A stretch of 64,000 nucleotides of DNA from Arthrobacter_J sp038199985 (GTDB taxonomy: Bacteria; Actinomycetota; Actinomycetes; Actinomycetales; Micrococcaceae), in NCBI GenBank assembly GCA_038199985.1, contig JBBPYK010000056.1:1-64000 (forward strand), written 5' to 3'. The notes under the pieces are model-generated. The model saw only the letters and a program-made list of their open reading frames with translations. It was not told the origin of the DNA and did no database searches. This document shows, one piece after another, positions 57,167-64,000 of this stretch; positions within the stretch are counted from its first letter, which is position 1; each line of letters opens with the position of its first letter. Both the position numbers and the translations under genes were made by a program.

Positions 57167-58852
57167 TCAGAAGAGCCCCACCGGACTCCCATCGTCAGTC
57201 ACGTCCATGCGCATGGCAGCCGGCTCCTTCGGCAGGCCGGGCATGGTCATGACGGCTCCGGTCAGGGCCACAATGAAGCCAGCACCGGTCTTGGGGATAA
57301 GGTCTCGGACGTGAACGGTGAATCCCTTGGGCGCACCGAGTTTCGATGCGTCGTCGGAGAAGGAGTACTGCGTCTTGGCCATACACACCGGCAGGTTGTC
57401 CCACCCATTACGTTCAATCTCGGCCAGGCGGCGAAGGGCAGCCACACTGAACTCGACGTCGTCTGCGCCGTAAATCTCCTGCACCACGGTCCGGATCTTG
57501 TCCACAACGGGCAGATCCAACGAATAGAGGTGCCGGAAGTCGCTGGGCTTTGCCAGCGCTGACAGCACGGCCTCGGCCAGCGCGTCTCCACCAGTACCGC
57601 CTCCGCCGTGCGCCCAAACGTCCGCGACGGCGGCCTCCACGCCTTCCTTGGCACACCAGGCCATGATCCAGTCCAGTTCTGCGTCCGTGTCTGTGACGAA
57701 CCGGTTGACTCCGACGACGGGAGTCAGCCCGAACTTCTCAACGTTGCGAATGTGCCGCTCCAGGTTGGCCACACCCTCTTCCATCGCGGGGACGTTCGGT
57801 TCGGTCAAGTTCGTTTTCGGTACGCCACCATGCATCTTCAGGGCTCGTACAGTGGCCACGATGACGACGGCAGATGGTGCAACGTCCGCGTACCGCGCCT
57901 TGATGTCCATGAATTTCTCGGCGCCAAGGTCCGCCCCGAATCCAGCCTCGGTCACCACGACGTCGGCTAGTTTGCGGGCAGTGAGTGTAGCGAGGGCGGA
58001 ATTGCAGCCGTGCGCAATATTGGCGAAAGGTCCGCCGTGCACCAGTGCCGGCGTGCCGGCTATGGTCTGCACCAGGTTGGGCTTGATCGCGTCTTTGAGG
58101 ATCAGTGTGAGTACACCCGAGACACCGAGATCATTGACGGTAACGGGTTTGCGGTCATAGGTGTAGCCGAACGTCATGCGACCAAGCCGCATTTTGAGAT
58201 CTGCAAGGTCACTAGCCAAGCAGAAGACCGCCATGATCTCCGAGGCGACAGTGATGTCGAAGCCGTCCTGCCGCGGAGTGCCCTGAGTTGGCCCACCGAG
58301 CCCTATGACGACCTCCCGCAGCGCGCGGTCGTTCATATCCAGCACCCGCTTGAACGTGATGCGGCGAGGGTCGATGTTGAGCTCGTTACCCTGGTAAATG
58401 TGGTTATCCACCAGTGCCATGAGGGCGTTGTTGGCAGAGGTGATGGCGTGAAAATCGCCGGTGAAGTGCAGGTTGATCTCTTCCATGGGCAGAACCTGCG
58501 AACGCCCACCTCCAGCAGCACCGCCCTTCATGCCGAGAACGGGTCCCAGCGACGGTTCACGGAGGGCGATCATGACACTCTTGCCGGCTTTGGCCAAAGC
58601 GTCTGCGAGTCCCACAGTCATAGTGGATTTACCCTCGCCAGCCGGCGTCGGGCTCATAGCAGAGACGAGCACCACCTGGCCGGGCGCCTTACCTGTATCC
58701 CGCAGAAGCACAGGGTCTATCTTGGCCTTGTAGCGCCCATACTGTTCCAGTGCCTCTTCTGGAATACCTGCCTTGCGGGCAATGTCCTGGATAGGTTCCA
58801 TCACTGCTTGCCGTGCAATCTCAAGGTTGTTCAGGGCAGGTGTGTCAGACAT
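57167..58852 (-). CDS. fhs: Formate-tetrahydrofolate ligase
   Basis: A 561-residue enzyme that makes 10-formyltetrahydrofolate from formate, THF and ATP. ATG 58852 with GGAGGACC is the start (M-S-D-T-P-A-L-N-N-L-E-I-A). The ATP-binding P-T-P-A-G-E-G-K-S-T-M-T-V-G-L and the family D-I-T-V-A-S-E-I-M-A-V-F-C-L and F-A-N-I-A-H-G-C-N-S signatures are intact and the length is normal. It provides one-carbon units for purines and for initiator tRNA formylation. It stands alone on the minus strand. Confidence 0.96.
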   Translation of the reverse strand: MSDTPALNNLEIARQAVMEPIQDIARKAGIPEEALEQYGRYKAKIDPVLLRDTGKAPGQVVLVSAMSPTPAGEGKSTMTVGLADALAKAGKSVMIALREPSLGPVLGMKGGAAGGGRSQVLPMEEINLHFTGDFHAITSANNALMALVDNHIYQGNELNIDPRRITFKRVLDMNDRALREVVIGLGGPTQGTPRQDGFDITVASEIMAVFCLASDLADLKMRLGRMTFGYTYDRKPVTVNDLGVSGVLTLILKDAIKPNLVQTIAGTPALVHGGPFANIAHGCNSALATLTARKLADVVVTEAGFGADLGAEKFMDIKARYADVAPSAVVIVATVRALKMHGGVPKTNLTEPNVPAMEEGVANLERHIRNVEKFGLTPVVGVNRFVTDTDAELDWIMAWCAKEGVEAAVADVWAHGGGGTGGDALAEAVLSALAKPSDFRHLYSLDLPVVDKIRTVVQEIYGADDVEFSVAALRRLAEIERNGWDNLPVCMAKTQYSFSDDASKLGAPKGFTVHVRDLIPKTGAGFIVALTGAVMTMPGLPKEPAAMRMDVTDDGSPVGLF

Positions 58853-58914
58853 TTGGTCCTCCGGGTGTGTGCACGTCGTCGTACAGGTCACAACCTATCA
58901 GTGCCCGCCGACAA

Positions 58915-59679
58915 TCAGGAGAGCCCTGCACGCTCCAGAATGTACTGTGTCATTGGTTCGTAGAGCCCGGGGCAGACGTTGTCATCGAGGGGTACGGCCA
59001 CGCTCAGCTGTCCTTCTGCTTCGGAGACAAACAGCCCGGGGTCATTGCAGTCCGCGAAGCCTATTGTTTCGATACCGCTGCTACCCGCAAACCCTGCGTA
59101 TCCGTGGTCGGCAACCACAAGTTCTGGCCCATCCATCCCGCGTTCCTGAAGCAGCTCGAGACTAAGTTTCATGGGGTGCGGATAGTGGGTGTGGGCGAGC
59201 CCGCCATATTGGTGCCAGACCAATACCCCGAATAGTTGTCGCAGATCGCCTTCGAGGAACGGGTTGCCTTCCGGGACACGCACGACGACGGCGCCTGCGT
59301 TTTCAGCCGCAGCGGCCAGTGCGGCGTGTACCGGCAGCAGCCCGGCCGGGTGCCCCGTTGCGAAAAGTATGCGCTTTTTTGCGCGGACTGCGTCGCCAAG
59401 TACGGTGGCGAAGCGGTCGAGTGCTGCCACGCACTTCTGCGCAGATATGGTGTCTTGGCCTTCAAGGAGTTCGAGGTCGTTGCTGGTTCCAACTTTTTCG
59501 TGCATGAGGTCAAAGACTTCTTCAAAGGTCCACTCCCGCGAGAGCCGTACACCGAATTCGAGGTCCTCGTTGCCATCGCAGAACCATTGCATGTGCTTCA
59601 GGTTGTTCTGCCGCGGTGTTGCAACGTTGCCGGTTATTTTGGCTGAGTCCAGGTATTGAGCAAGTTCGTTGGGAGTCAC
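58915..59679 (-). CDS. Conserved actinobacterial protein of unknown function, near mshA
   Basis: A 254-residue soluble protein starting with GTG 59679. It has a Rossmann-like look in the middle (R-I-L-F-A-T-G-H-P-A-G-L-L-P-V-H) and conserved H-Q-Y-G-G-L-A-H-T-H-Y-P-H-P and V-V-A-D-H-G-Y-A-G-F-A-G. A His/Asp-rich pattern suggests a metal-binding hydrolase; homologues are sometimes labelled phosphatase. I cannot confirm activity. It begins 24 bases after the mshA stop on the same strand, so the two are likely co-transcribed and related in function. Confidence 0.7.
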   Translation of the reverse strand: MTPNELAQYLDSAKITGNVATPRQNNLKHMQWFCDGNEDLEFGVRLSREWTFEEVFDLMHEKVGTSNDLELLEGQDTISAQKCVAALDRFATVLGDAVRAKKRILFATGHPAGLLPVHAALAAAAENAGAVVVRVPEGNPFLEGDLRQLFGVLVWHQYGGLAHTHYPHPMKLSLELLQERGMDGPELVVADHGYAGFAGSSGIETIGFADCNDPGLFVSEAEGQLSVAVPLDDNVCPGLYEPMTQYILERAGLS

Positions 59680-59703
59680 CTGTCCATACTAGGCAACCCA
59701 GGC

Positions 59704-60942
59704 TCAGGGCGAAGACGACCCGAAGTCCTCCACGGCATTCCGGTAGCTCTGCGCGGTCAGCATTGCGGTGCGGTTCCAGCCGAAGGCACGGGCGTGGATA
59801 GCTGCACCGTTGGCGAGGGTCTGCCGGAGCCGGGCGTCGTCGTATAGCTTTTCCAGTTCTGCTGCCCACTGCGCGGGTTCGTGTCCGTCCACGAGGAGAC
59901 CGGTGCGTCCGTGGCTAACGGCCTGCGGAAGTCCGCCAACGTTGGCCGCAAGTACGGGTGTTCCGCAGGCCTGGGCTTCAAGGGCAACAAGGCCAAACGA
60001 TTCGCTGAAGGAGGGCATGACGACGACGTCGGCTGAACGGAGCCAGGTGGCCAGAGTTGATGGTTGAACAGCAGGGTGTAGACAAACCCTATTTTGTAGG
60101 CCAAAGGATTCAACCAGGGGTTCGAGCTGGAGCTCTTCGGCGCCGCTGGCGGATCCAAGAATGCTGACCTTCAAGGGGATGTCGGGGCGGCTTTCCGCTA
60201 GTCGGGCGACCGCCTCAATGAGGACTTGGGGACCTTTGAGTCGCTGGATACGACCCGCAAAGACAAGGTGGAACGCGTTCTGGCTGACGCCGAGGGAGGC
60301 GCGGTCGACAGGGGCAGGATGAAAAACCTCCAGATTCACGCCTGGCGGGATGATGTCGATGTTGCCGCTGGGAGCGTCGTAGTATGTTGCCAATTCGTCC
60401 GCTTCACGACGTGTGTTCGCGATGAGACGGGTAGCTCCATTGACTATTCTTTGTTCACCATTGGTGCGGACGGCAGGCTCAACACTTCCATGGGCGGCGG
60501 CACGGAGGTTCTTGACCTTTCCCATAGTGTGCATGGTGTGCACTAGCGGCAGCTTCCAGGTTTTTGCCAGGCGCAGTCCCGCGATGCCGGATACCCAGTA
60601 GTGGGAGTGGATCACGTCAAAATGTTCGACGCTCAGGTGTTCCTGGATGGCATGGACAGCGTCTACTAATGAGTCGTGCAGCTCGGGCAGCCGTTCCTTG
60701 GCCACTTTTTGGCGGGGGCCAGCGGGTACGTGGCGAACTATGACCCCAGGGGCCAGTTCCTCGGTCTCGGCTTGGTCCTCAGCGTGTGCACGGGTAAAGA
60801 TCTCGACATCGATCCCGGCTTTGGCGAGCTCCAACGCCATCGATCTGACGTAGACGTTCATGCCGCCCGCGTCTCCAGACCCCGGTTGTTCGAGCGGTGA
60901 GGTGTGCAGTGACAGCATGGCAACTCGCTGGATTTTGGTCAC
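59704..60942 (-). CDS. mshA: D-inositol-3-phosphate glycosyltransferase MshA
   Basis: A 412-residue GT4/GT-B glycosyltransferase that joins N-acetylglucosamine from UDP-GlcNAc to 1D-myo-inositol 3-phosphate, the first step of mycothiol synthesis. GTG 60942 with AAGGAGGAG upstream. P-G-S-G-D-A-G-G-M-N-V-Y-V-R at the N-terminus, H-S-H-Y-W-V-S-G, V-H-T-M-H-T-M-G-K-V-K-N and the C-terminal E-S-F-G-L-V-A-L-E-A-Q-A-C-G-T-P-V are family motifs. Ino1, ~4.5 kb upstream on the opposite strand, supplies the acceptor. A long stretch of short reading frames precedes it. Confidence 0.97.
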   Translation of the reverse strand: MTKIQRVAMLSLHTSPLEQPGSGDAGGMNVYVRSMALELAKAGIDVEIFTRAHAEDQAETEELAPGVIVRHVPAGPRQKVAKERLPELHDSLVDAVHAIQEHLSVEHFDVIHSHYWVSGIAGLRLAKTWKLPLVHTMHTMGKVKNLRAAAHGSVEPAVRTNGEQRIVNGATRLIANTRREADELATYYDAPSGNIDIIPPGVNLEVFHPAPVDRASLGVSQNAFHLVFAGRIQRLKGPQVLIEAVARLAESRPDIPLKVSILGSASGAEELQLEPLVESFGLQNRVCLHPAVQPSTLATWLRSADVVVMPSFSESFGLVALEAQACGTPVLAANVGGLPQAVSHGRTGLLVDGHEPAQWAAELEKLYDDARLRQTLANGAAIHARAFGWNRTAMLTAQSYRNAVEDFGSSSP

Positions 60943-61053
60943 GGCACTCCTCCTTGATATTGCGGCTGTGTCTTGAACTGGTGGGGTCTTCGTTGCGTCG
61001 CGGCCATTATGAGCTTATAACGCTGTGTGGCGTTGTTTCCTTCCGGCGCTGCG

Positions 61054-61143
61054 CTACGGGTCGGAAAGTCTTCCAGCCGTTAAATGCGGAAGCCCGCGCA
61101 TGGAAGCGCGGGCTTCTCCCAGTGGGACTCTGACAGCTGTCAT
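61054..61143 (-). CDS. Putative 29-residue small protein or leader overlapping hairpin
   Basis: ATG 61143 is preceded by AAAGGAGG at 5 bases. The frame reads M-T-A-V-R-V-P-L-G-E-A-R-A-S-M-R-G-L and ends at TAG 61054. A very stable hairpin (61089-61116) lies inside it. Translation would melt the hairpin, so this could be a leader peptide controlling read-through to mshA, or the match could be an accident of a strong ribosome site. Confidence 0.35.
   Translation of the reverse strand: MTAVRVPLGEARASMRGLPHLTAGRLSDP
61089..61116 (-). terminator. Hairpin upstream of mshA
   Basis: GAAGCCCGCGC and GCGCGGGCTTC (61089-61099 and 61106-61116) are perfect 11-base arms with a 6-base loop. It probably ends the upstream transcript, about 150 bases before mshA. 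There is no T-run, so attenuation is possible. Confidence 0.65.
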
Positions 61144-61182
61144 GAGTTCCTCCTTTGCGACGAGTGGAACCTGATGTGGCGA

Positions 61183-61488
61183 CTATCTGATGAAGAGATT
61201 GTGTTGTGGTAGTGCCAGGTGCTGAGCGTCGTCTCTAGCGCGGTTGGATTTGATAGACCGTATTCGCCCCCAGAGGGAAACACTATTGCGTAATTTTCGC
61301 AGCATGAGCTGAACCTCCTTTCGGTTCAGATAGTTGGGCATGGTCCCAGTACCCACGTTGGAGTTCATGGCGGGTTGGGGGTCATCTTCGAAGGTGGTGA
61401 GGTTTCCGGACATAACGAACTCGCCGCGTTGCGAGGGTTCTGGCAGGGTTTTGACGGATCTAGCGGTGGTTGTGTGCAGAGTTGGCAC
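61183..61488 (-). CDS. Putative small protein with internal in-frame start
   Basis: A 101-residue frame from GTG 61488 behind AGGAG at 6 bases. It reads V-P-T-L-H-T-T-T-A-R and is mostly polar, with no family I recognise. At residue 62 an in-frame ATG (61305) has its own perfect AAAGGAGG at 8 bases, which would give a separate 40-residue basic product (M-L-R-K-L-R-N-S-V-S-L-W-G-R-I-R). So two products may come from one frame, or the first start may not be used. Confidence 0.5.
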   Translation of the reverse strand: MPTLHTTTARSVKTLPEPSQRGEFVMSGNLTTFEDDPQPAMNSNVGTGTMPNYLNRKEVQLMLRKLRNSVSLWGRIRSIKSNRARDDAQHLALPQHNLFIR

Positions 61489-61642
61489 AGTGAACTCCTG
61501 TTATTAGGGATGGTTAGTGTTATTTGCCGATAAATCGGCGGGAGTAGCCGCAGGGCATATGAAAAGGCGAACCGACGCGGCTAAAAAGGGAGAGTTCTAT
61601 CCCGGATAAATAGCGGGGTGGAAATTCCGGTTTGAGCGGAGG

Positions 61643-61711
61643 TTAGTGCGCCGCAGTGAAGAAGGCGGGCCGGAGCTTGACGGTAAAGATGCCGTCCAGA
61701 TTGTTAATCAC
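61643..61711 (-). CDS. Putative 22-residue small protein
   Basis: A very short frame from GTG 61711 to TAA 61643, too short for ordinary gene calling. It has an almost ideal AAAGGAGGTGG placed 9 bases upstream, stronger than most real genes in this window. The product is V-I-N-N-L-D-G-I-F-T-V-K-L-R-P-A-F-F-T-A-A-H. I recognise no family. It may be a leader peptide or a true small protein, first in a short transcript that ends at the 61089 hairpin. Confidence 0.45.
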   Translation of the reverse strand: MINNLDGIFTVKLRPAFFTAAH

Positions 61712-61787
61712 GAATACCCACCTCCTTTTCTATACTGCGTGCGGACAAAAACAGTGCGAAAACCAATTGGTAGGTCTCAATCGCACT

Positions 61788-61815
61788 TCTATAACGTACA
61801 ACATCTTTGCAGCAA
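61788..61815 (-). promoter_or_regulatory. Candidate promoter of the small-frame transcript
   Basis: On the minus strand TTGCTG (61810-61815) and TATAGA (61788-61793) are separated by 16 bases. It would start transcription near 61781, about 70 bases before the first short frame. Confidence 0.45.
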
Positions 61816-61865
61816 ATACCTAGCTGCTGCTTAAACTTTTTTGTAGAAATCTTTCCCTACCGGCC

Positions 61866-62522
61866 TTAGAGGTTCCAGCGAAGGATCGCGGGAGTGCGCT
61901 TATCCCATCCAAGGGCGCAGACCGCGGCCGTCCCCAAAACAAAACGCCGGCCTTCAGCGGGGTCCAATTCGAGCCATTGGGAAGCGAAAATTCGAAGGAA
62001 ATGGCCGTGTGCCACCAAGAGCACTTTTTCTACGGGCGCGGCGTCGGGTGTGCGGTCAGCCGTGGTTCCGCACCCCGCCTGAACGTCGGAGATGATGCTG
62101 CGGGCCCGCGCTGCTACCTGGTCAATCGATTCGCCGTTGGGGACGCCATCTTTCCAGATCAGGTATTCGGGTTTTTCCTCACGAATATCTGCGCTACGCC
62201 TGCCCTCATAGTCACCGTAGTCCCATTCGTGCGCGGCGGGCACAACTTCGGCATCCGGGTAACCAGCCAGTTCCGCCGTGCGCCGGGCTCGGATCAACGG
62301 TGAGGTAAGGACCCGATCAAAGCGGAGTCCCTCAAGTTTAGAACTAGCCGCCACGGCCTGATCCTCGCCAACAGAGGTCAGCTCAAGGTCAGTTAGACCC
62401 GTGTACTTATGATCACGGGACCACTCGGTTTCCCCATGGCGCAGTAGCCACAACTGTGGGAGCTCCGTTCCCGCGGGAGTGGTGAACGGCTTTGCTGCCC
62501 CGGACTGTTCCTCATTGGCCAT
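61866..62522 (-). CDS. Histidine phosphatase-family protein (phosphoglycerate mutase-like)
   Basis: A 218-residue enzyme. The catalytic L-R-H-G-E-T-E-W lies at about residues 27-34, with the phosphate-binding R and the second His in L-L-V-A-H-G-H-F-L-R. S-P-L-I-R-A-R-R-T-A-E-L-A is the family loop and E-W-D-Y-G-D-Y-E-G-R-R the other. The branch includes broad phosphatases and cobalamin or acid phosphatases rather than true glycolytic mutases; the substrate is not known. GAGGAGGAACC precedes the ATG. It lies 23 bases after cca on the same strand. Confidence 0.92.
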   Translation of the reverse strand: MANEEQSGAAKPFTTPAGTELPQLWLLRHGETEWSRDHKYTGLTDLELTSVGEDQAVAASSKLEGLRFDRVLTSPLIRARRTAELAGYPDAEVVPAAHEWDYGDYEGRRSADIREEKPEYLIWKDGVPNGESIDQVAARARSIISDVQAGCGTTADRTPDAAPVEKVLLVAHGHFLRIFASQWLELDPAEGRRFVLGTAAVCALGWDKRTPAILRWNL

Positions 62523-62545
62523 GGTTCCTCCTCGTTGAACTCAGA

Positions 62546-63988
62546 TTAGTCCTCGTTGCGTGCTTCGGGCTGTTCCTGCCACCACGCCAGAAGTTTCCGT
62601 TCGGCATCTGAAGCCTCCTGGGGACCGTTTTCCATCCGCTCTTCCAGCAGAAACTTATAGGCACGGCCCACAACGGGGCCGGGACGCACGCCCAGCAACT
62701 CCATGATGCGAGCCCCGTCGAGATCAGGGCGAATGGCTGCAAGTTCTTCCTGCTCGGCCAGAGCGCTCACCCGCGATTCCAGATCGTCGTACGCAAACGC
62801 AAGGCGCTCGGACTTGCGCCGGTTCCGGGTGGTGACATCGGCGCGTGTCAGCCGGTGAAGTCGTTCCAGGAGGCTCCCCGCATCATTGACGTACCGGCGC
62901 ACGGCCGAATCAGTCCACGAAGAATCTCCGTACCCATAAAAGCGCATGTGCAGCTCCACCAGGCGGGCAACAGCCTTGATGGAGTCATTGTCGAACCGCA
63001 GCTCGCGCATTCGCTTCTTCACCAGTTTGGACCCGACCACGTCGTGATGCAGGAAGCTCACCGCGCCATCGGATTCGAACCGTCGAGTAGCCGGCTTGCC
63101 GACGTCGTGCATGAGGGCAGCGAACCGCAGCACGAAATCAGGAGCGGGGACGGCGCCGTCGGCGGTGGTTTCCAGGGCGCACGCCTGATCCAGTACCTGC
63201 AGCGAATGCTGGTAGACGTCCTTGTGCCGATGGTGTTCGTCCGTCTCGAGCTGGAGAGCGGGGACCTCGGGCAGCACATGGTCCGCAAGGCCGGACTCCA
63301 CGAGGACATCGACGCCGGCACGAGGACTTGCCCCACAGATCAGCTTCACCAGTTCATCTCGCACCCGTTCAGCCGAAATGATGATGATTCGCTCAGCCAT
63401 GGAGCTCATTGCCGCGGCTACTTCCGGCGCGACCGTCACATTCAGCTGGGATACGAACCGTGCTGCCCGCATCATCCGTAGAGGATCATCGGAGAACGAC
63501 GACGACGGCGACCCCGGCGTGCGCAGCACACCTTTGCGCAGGTCGTCACGGCCCCCGAATGGGTCCACGAGCTCCAGAGACGGCAGTTTCAGTGCCATCG
63601 CGTTGATCGTGAAATCACGGCGGTACAGATCGTCCTGAAGCGAGGTACCGAAGACAACCTTCGGCTTACGCGAATCCGGGTCGTACGCCTCTGCGCGGTA
63701 CGTGGTCACCTCAATCATGTGTTCGCCGCGCCGCATGCCGATGGTTCCGAAATCGCGGCCAATCTCCCAGTAGGCGTCCGCCCATCGCCGGATCACCGCG
63801 ATGATCTGGTCTGGATCGGCGTCGGATGTGAAGTCCAGGTCTGGTGAAACTCTCCCCAGAAAGAGGTCGCGTACCGGTCCGCCAACCAAGGACAGCTCAT
63901 AGCCTCCAGCCGTGAAAAGTCTTCCGAGCTCCACAACAACGGGAGGAAGCGGATCAGCGAATGAGGGATCGACGTCGGAGTGCACCAT
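62546..63988 (-). CDS. cca: CCA-adding tRNA nucleotidyltransferase
   Basis: A 480-residue enzyme that adds or repairs the 3' CCA of tRNAs. The nucleotidyltransferase domain has G-G-P-V-R-D-L-F-L-G-R-V-S-P-D-L-D-F-T-S-D-A-D-P (G-G-x-V-R-D and the D-x-D pair). An RNA-binding region follows, then an HD domain with F-A-A-L-M-H-D-V-G-K-P-A-T-R. The fused HD hydrolase is common in actinobacteria. ATG 63988, with AAGGAAC just upstream at the window edge. The histidine phosphatase gene follows it. Confidence 0.95.
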   Translation of the reverse strand: MVHSDVDPSFADPLPPVVVELGRLFTAGGYELSLVGGPVRDLFLGRVSPDLDFTSDADPDQIIAVIRRWADAYWEIGRDFGTIGMRRGEHMIEVTTYRAEAYDPDSRKPKVVFGTSLQDDLYRRDFTINAMALKLPSLELVDPFGGRDDLRKGVLRTPGSPSSSFSDDPLRMMRAARFVSQLNVTVAPEVAAAMSSMAERIIIISAERVRDELVKLICGASPRAGVDVLVESGLADHVLPEVPALQLETDEHHRHKDVYQHSLQVLDQACALETTADGAVPAPDFVLRFAALMHDVGKPATRRFESDGAVSFLHHDVVGSKLVKKRMRELRFDNDSIKAVARLVELHMRFYGYGDSSWTDSAVRRYVNDAGSLLERLHRLTRADVTTRNRRKSERLAFAYDDLESRVSALAEQEELAAIRPDLDGARIMELLGVRPGPVVGRAYKFLLEERMENGPQEASDAERKLLAWWQEQPEARNED

Positions 63989-64000
63989 AGTTCCTTAAGG

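Noticed and set aside
60646..60900. Plus-strand frames within mshA
   Set aside because: Typical high-GC antisense frames; mshA on the minus strand is certain.

Overview
The window is high-GC DNA from an actinobacterium, most likely a member of the Micrococcaceae (Arthrobacter-like). The lineage call rests on the mycothiol gene mshA, inositol-1-phosphate synthase (ino1), an Rpf-type resuscitation factor with a LysM domain, frequent GTG starts, and the order dnaB-rplI-rpsR-ssb-rpsF and GT87-ino1-mshA-cca that actinobacteria carry near the chromosome origin. The segment is chromosomal. No rRNA, convincing tRNA, CRISPR array, transposase or prophage was seen.

Layout. 1-2.6 kb is a decayed edge: a HIT-like gene cut by the window end, a HAD remnant, an EcsC/TerB-like protein and one small unknown gene. 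2.6-10.2 kb holds stand-alone metabolic and stress genes: DUF421, a hydrolase, a DJ-1/PfpI protein, a MATE pump, a Fic protein with a palindrome at its start, a DUF4031-HD fusion, and a MoaD-like protein translationally coupled to a BNR-repeat protein. 10.4-20.1 kb carries the Rpf factor, nitronate monooxygenase, an iron-redox enzyme/CDGSH pair, a GGDEF-EAL protein, a CmtR-like sensor with its metal exporter, a siderophore-interacting protein behind an iron box, LysE, a cupin and a YczE-like protein. 20.1-24.3 kb is the replication and ribosome block (dnaB, rplI, rpsR, ssb, rpsF), with a dense cluster of DnaA boxes upstream of dnaB.

24.4-53 kb is a long run of envelope, transport and signalling genes. 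It includes a PgaC-like glycosyltransferase with a small coupled membrane protein, an M18 aminopeptidase, two NarL-type two-component systems each near an ABC exporter, an SDR/FAD-reductase pair, a DrrAB exporter divergent from a TetR-MMPL pair with twin operators, a large membrane protein, an MFS carrier, an ABC-F ATPase and RraA. A membrane-gene remnant and an eroded MerR gene lie here. This run separates rpsF from GT87-ino1, which lie close together in mycobacteria.

51-64 kb returns to core genes: a phytoene-desaturase-like oxidoreductase, a FemX-like aminoacyltransferase and GT87 (overlapping stops and starts), ino1, a truncated AbiEi-like gene, formate-THF ligase, a gene of unknown function, mshA, a histidine phosphatase and cca. 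ino1 makes the inositol phosphate that MshA uses in mycothiol synthesis. Upstream of mshA lies a set of very short reading frames with strong ribosome binding sites, ending in a hairpin; this and the DnaA-box cluster are the two least explained features. Four long palindromes sit at gene ends and probably act as bidirectional terminators.
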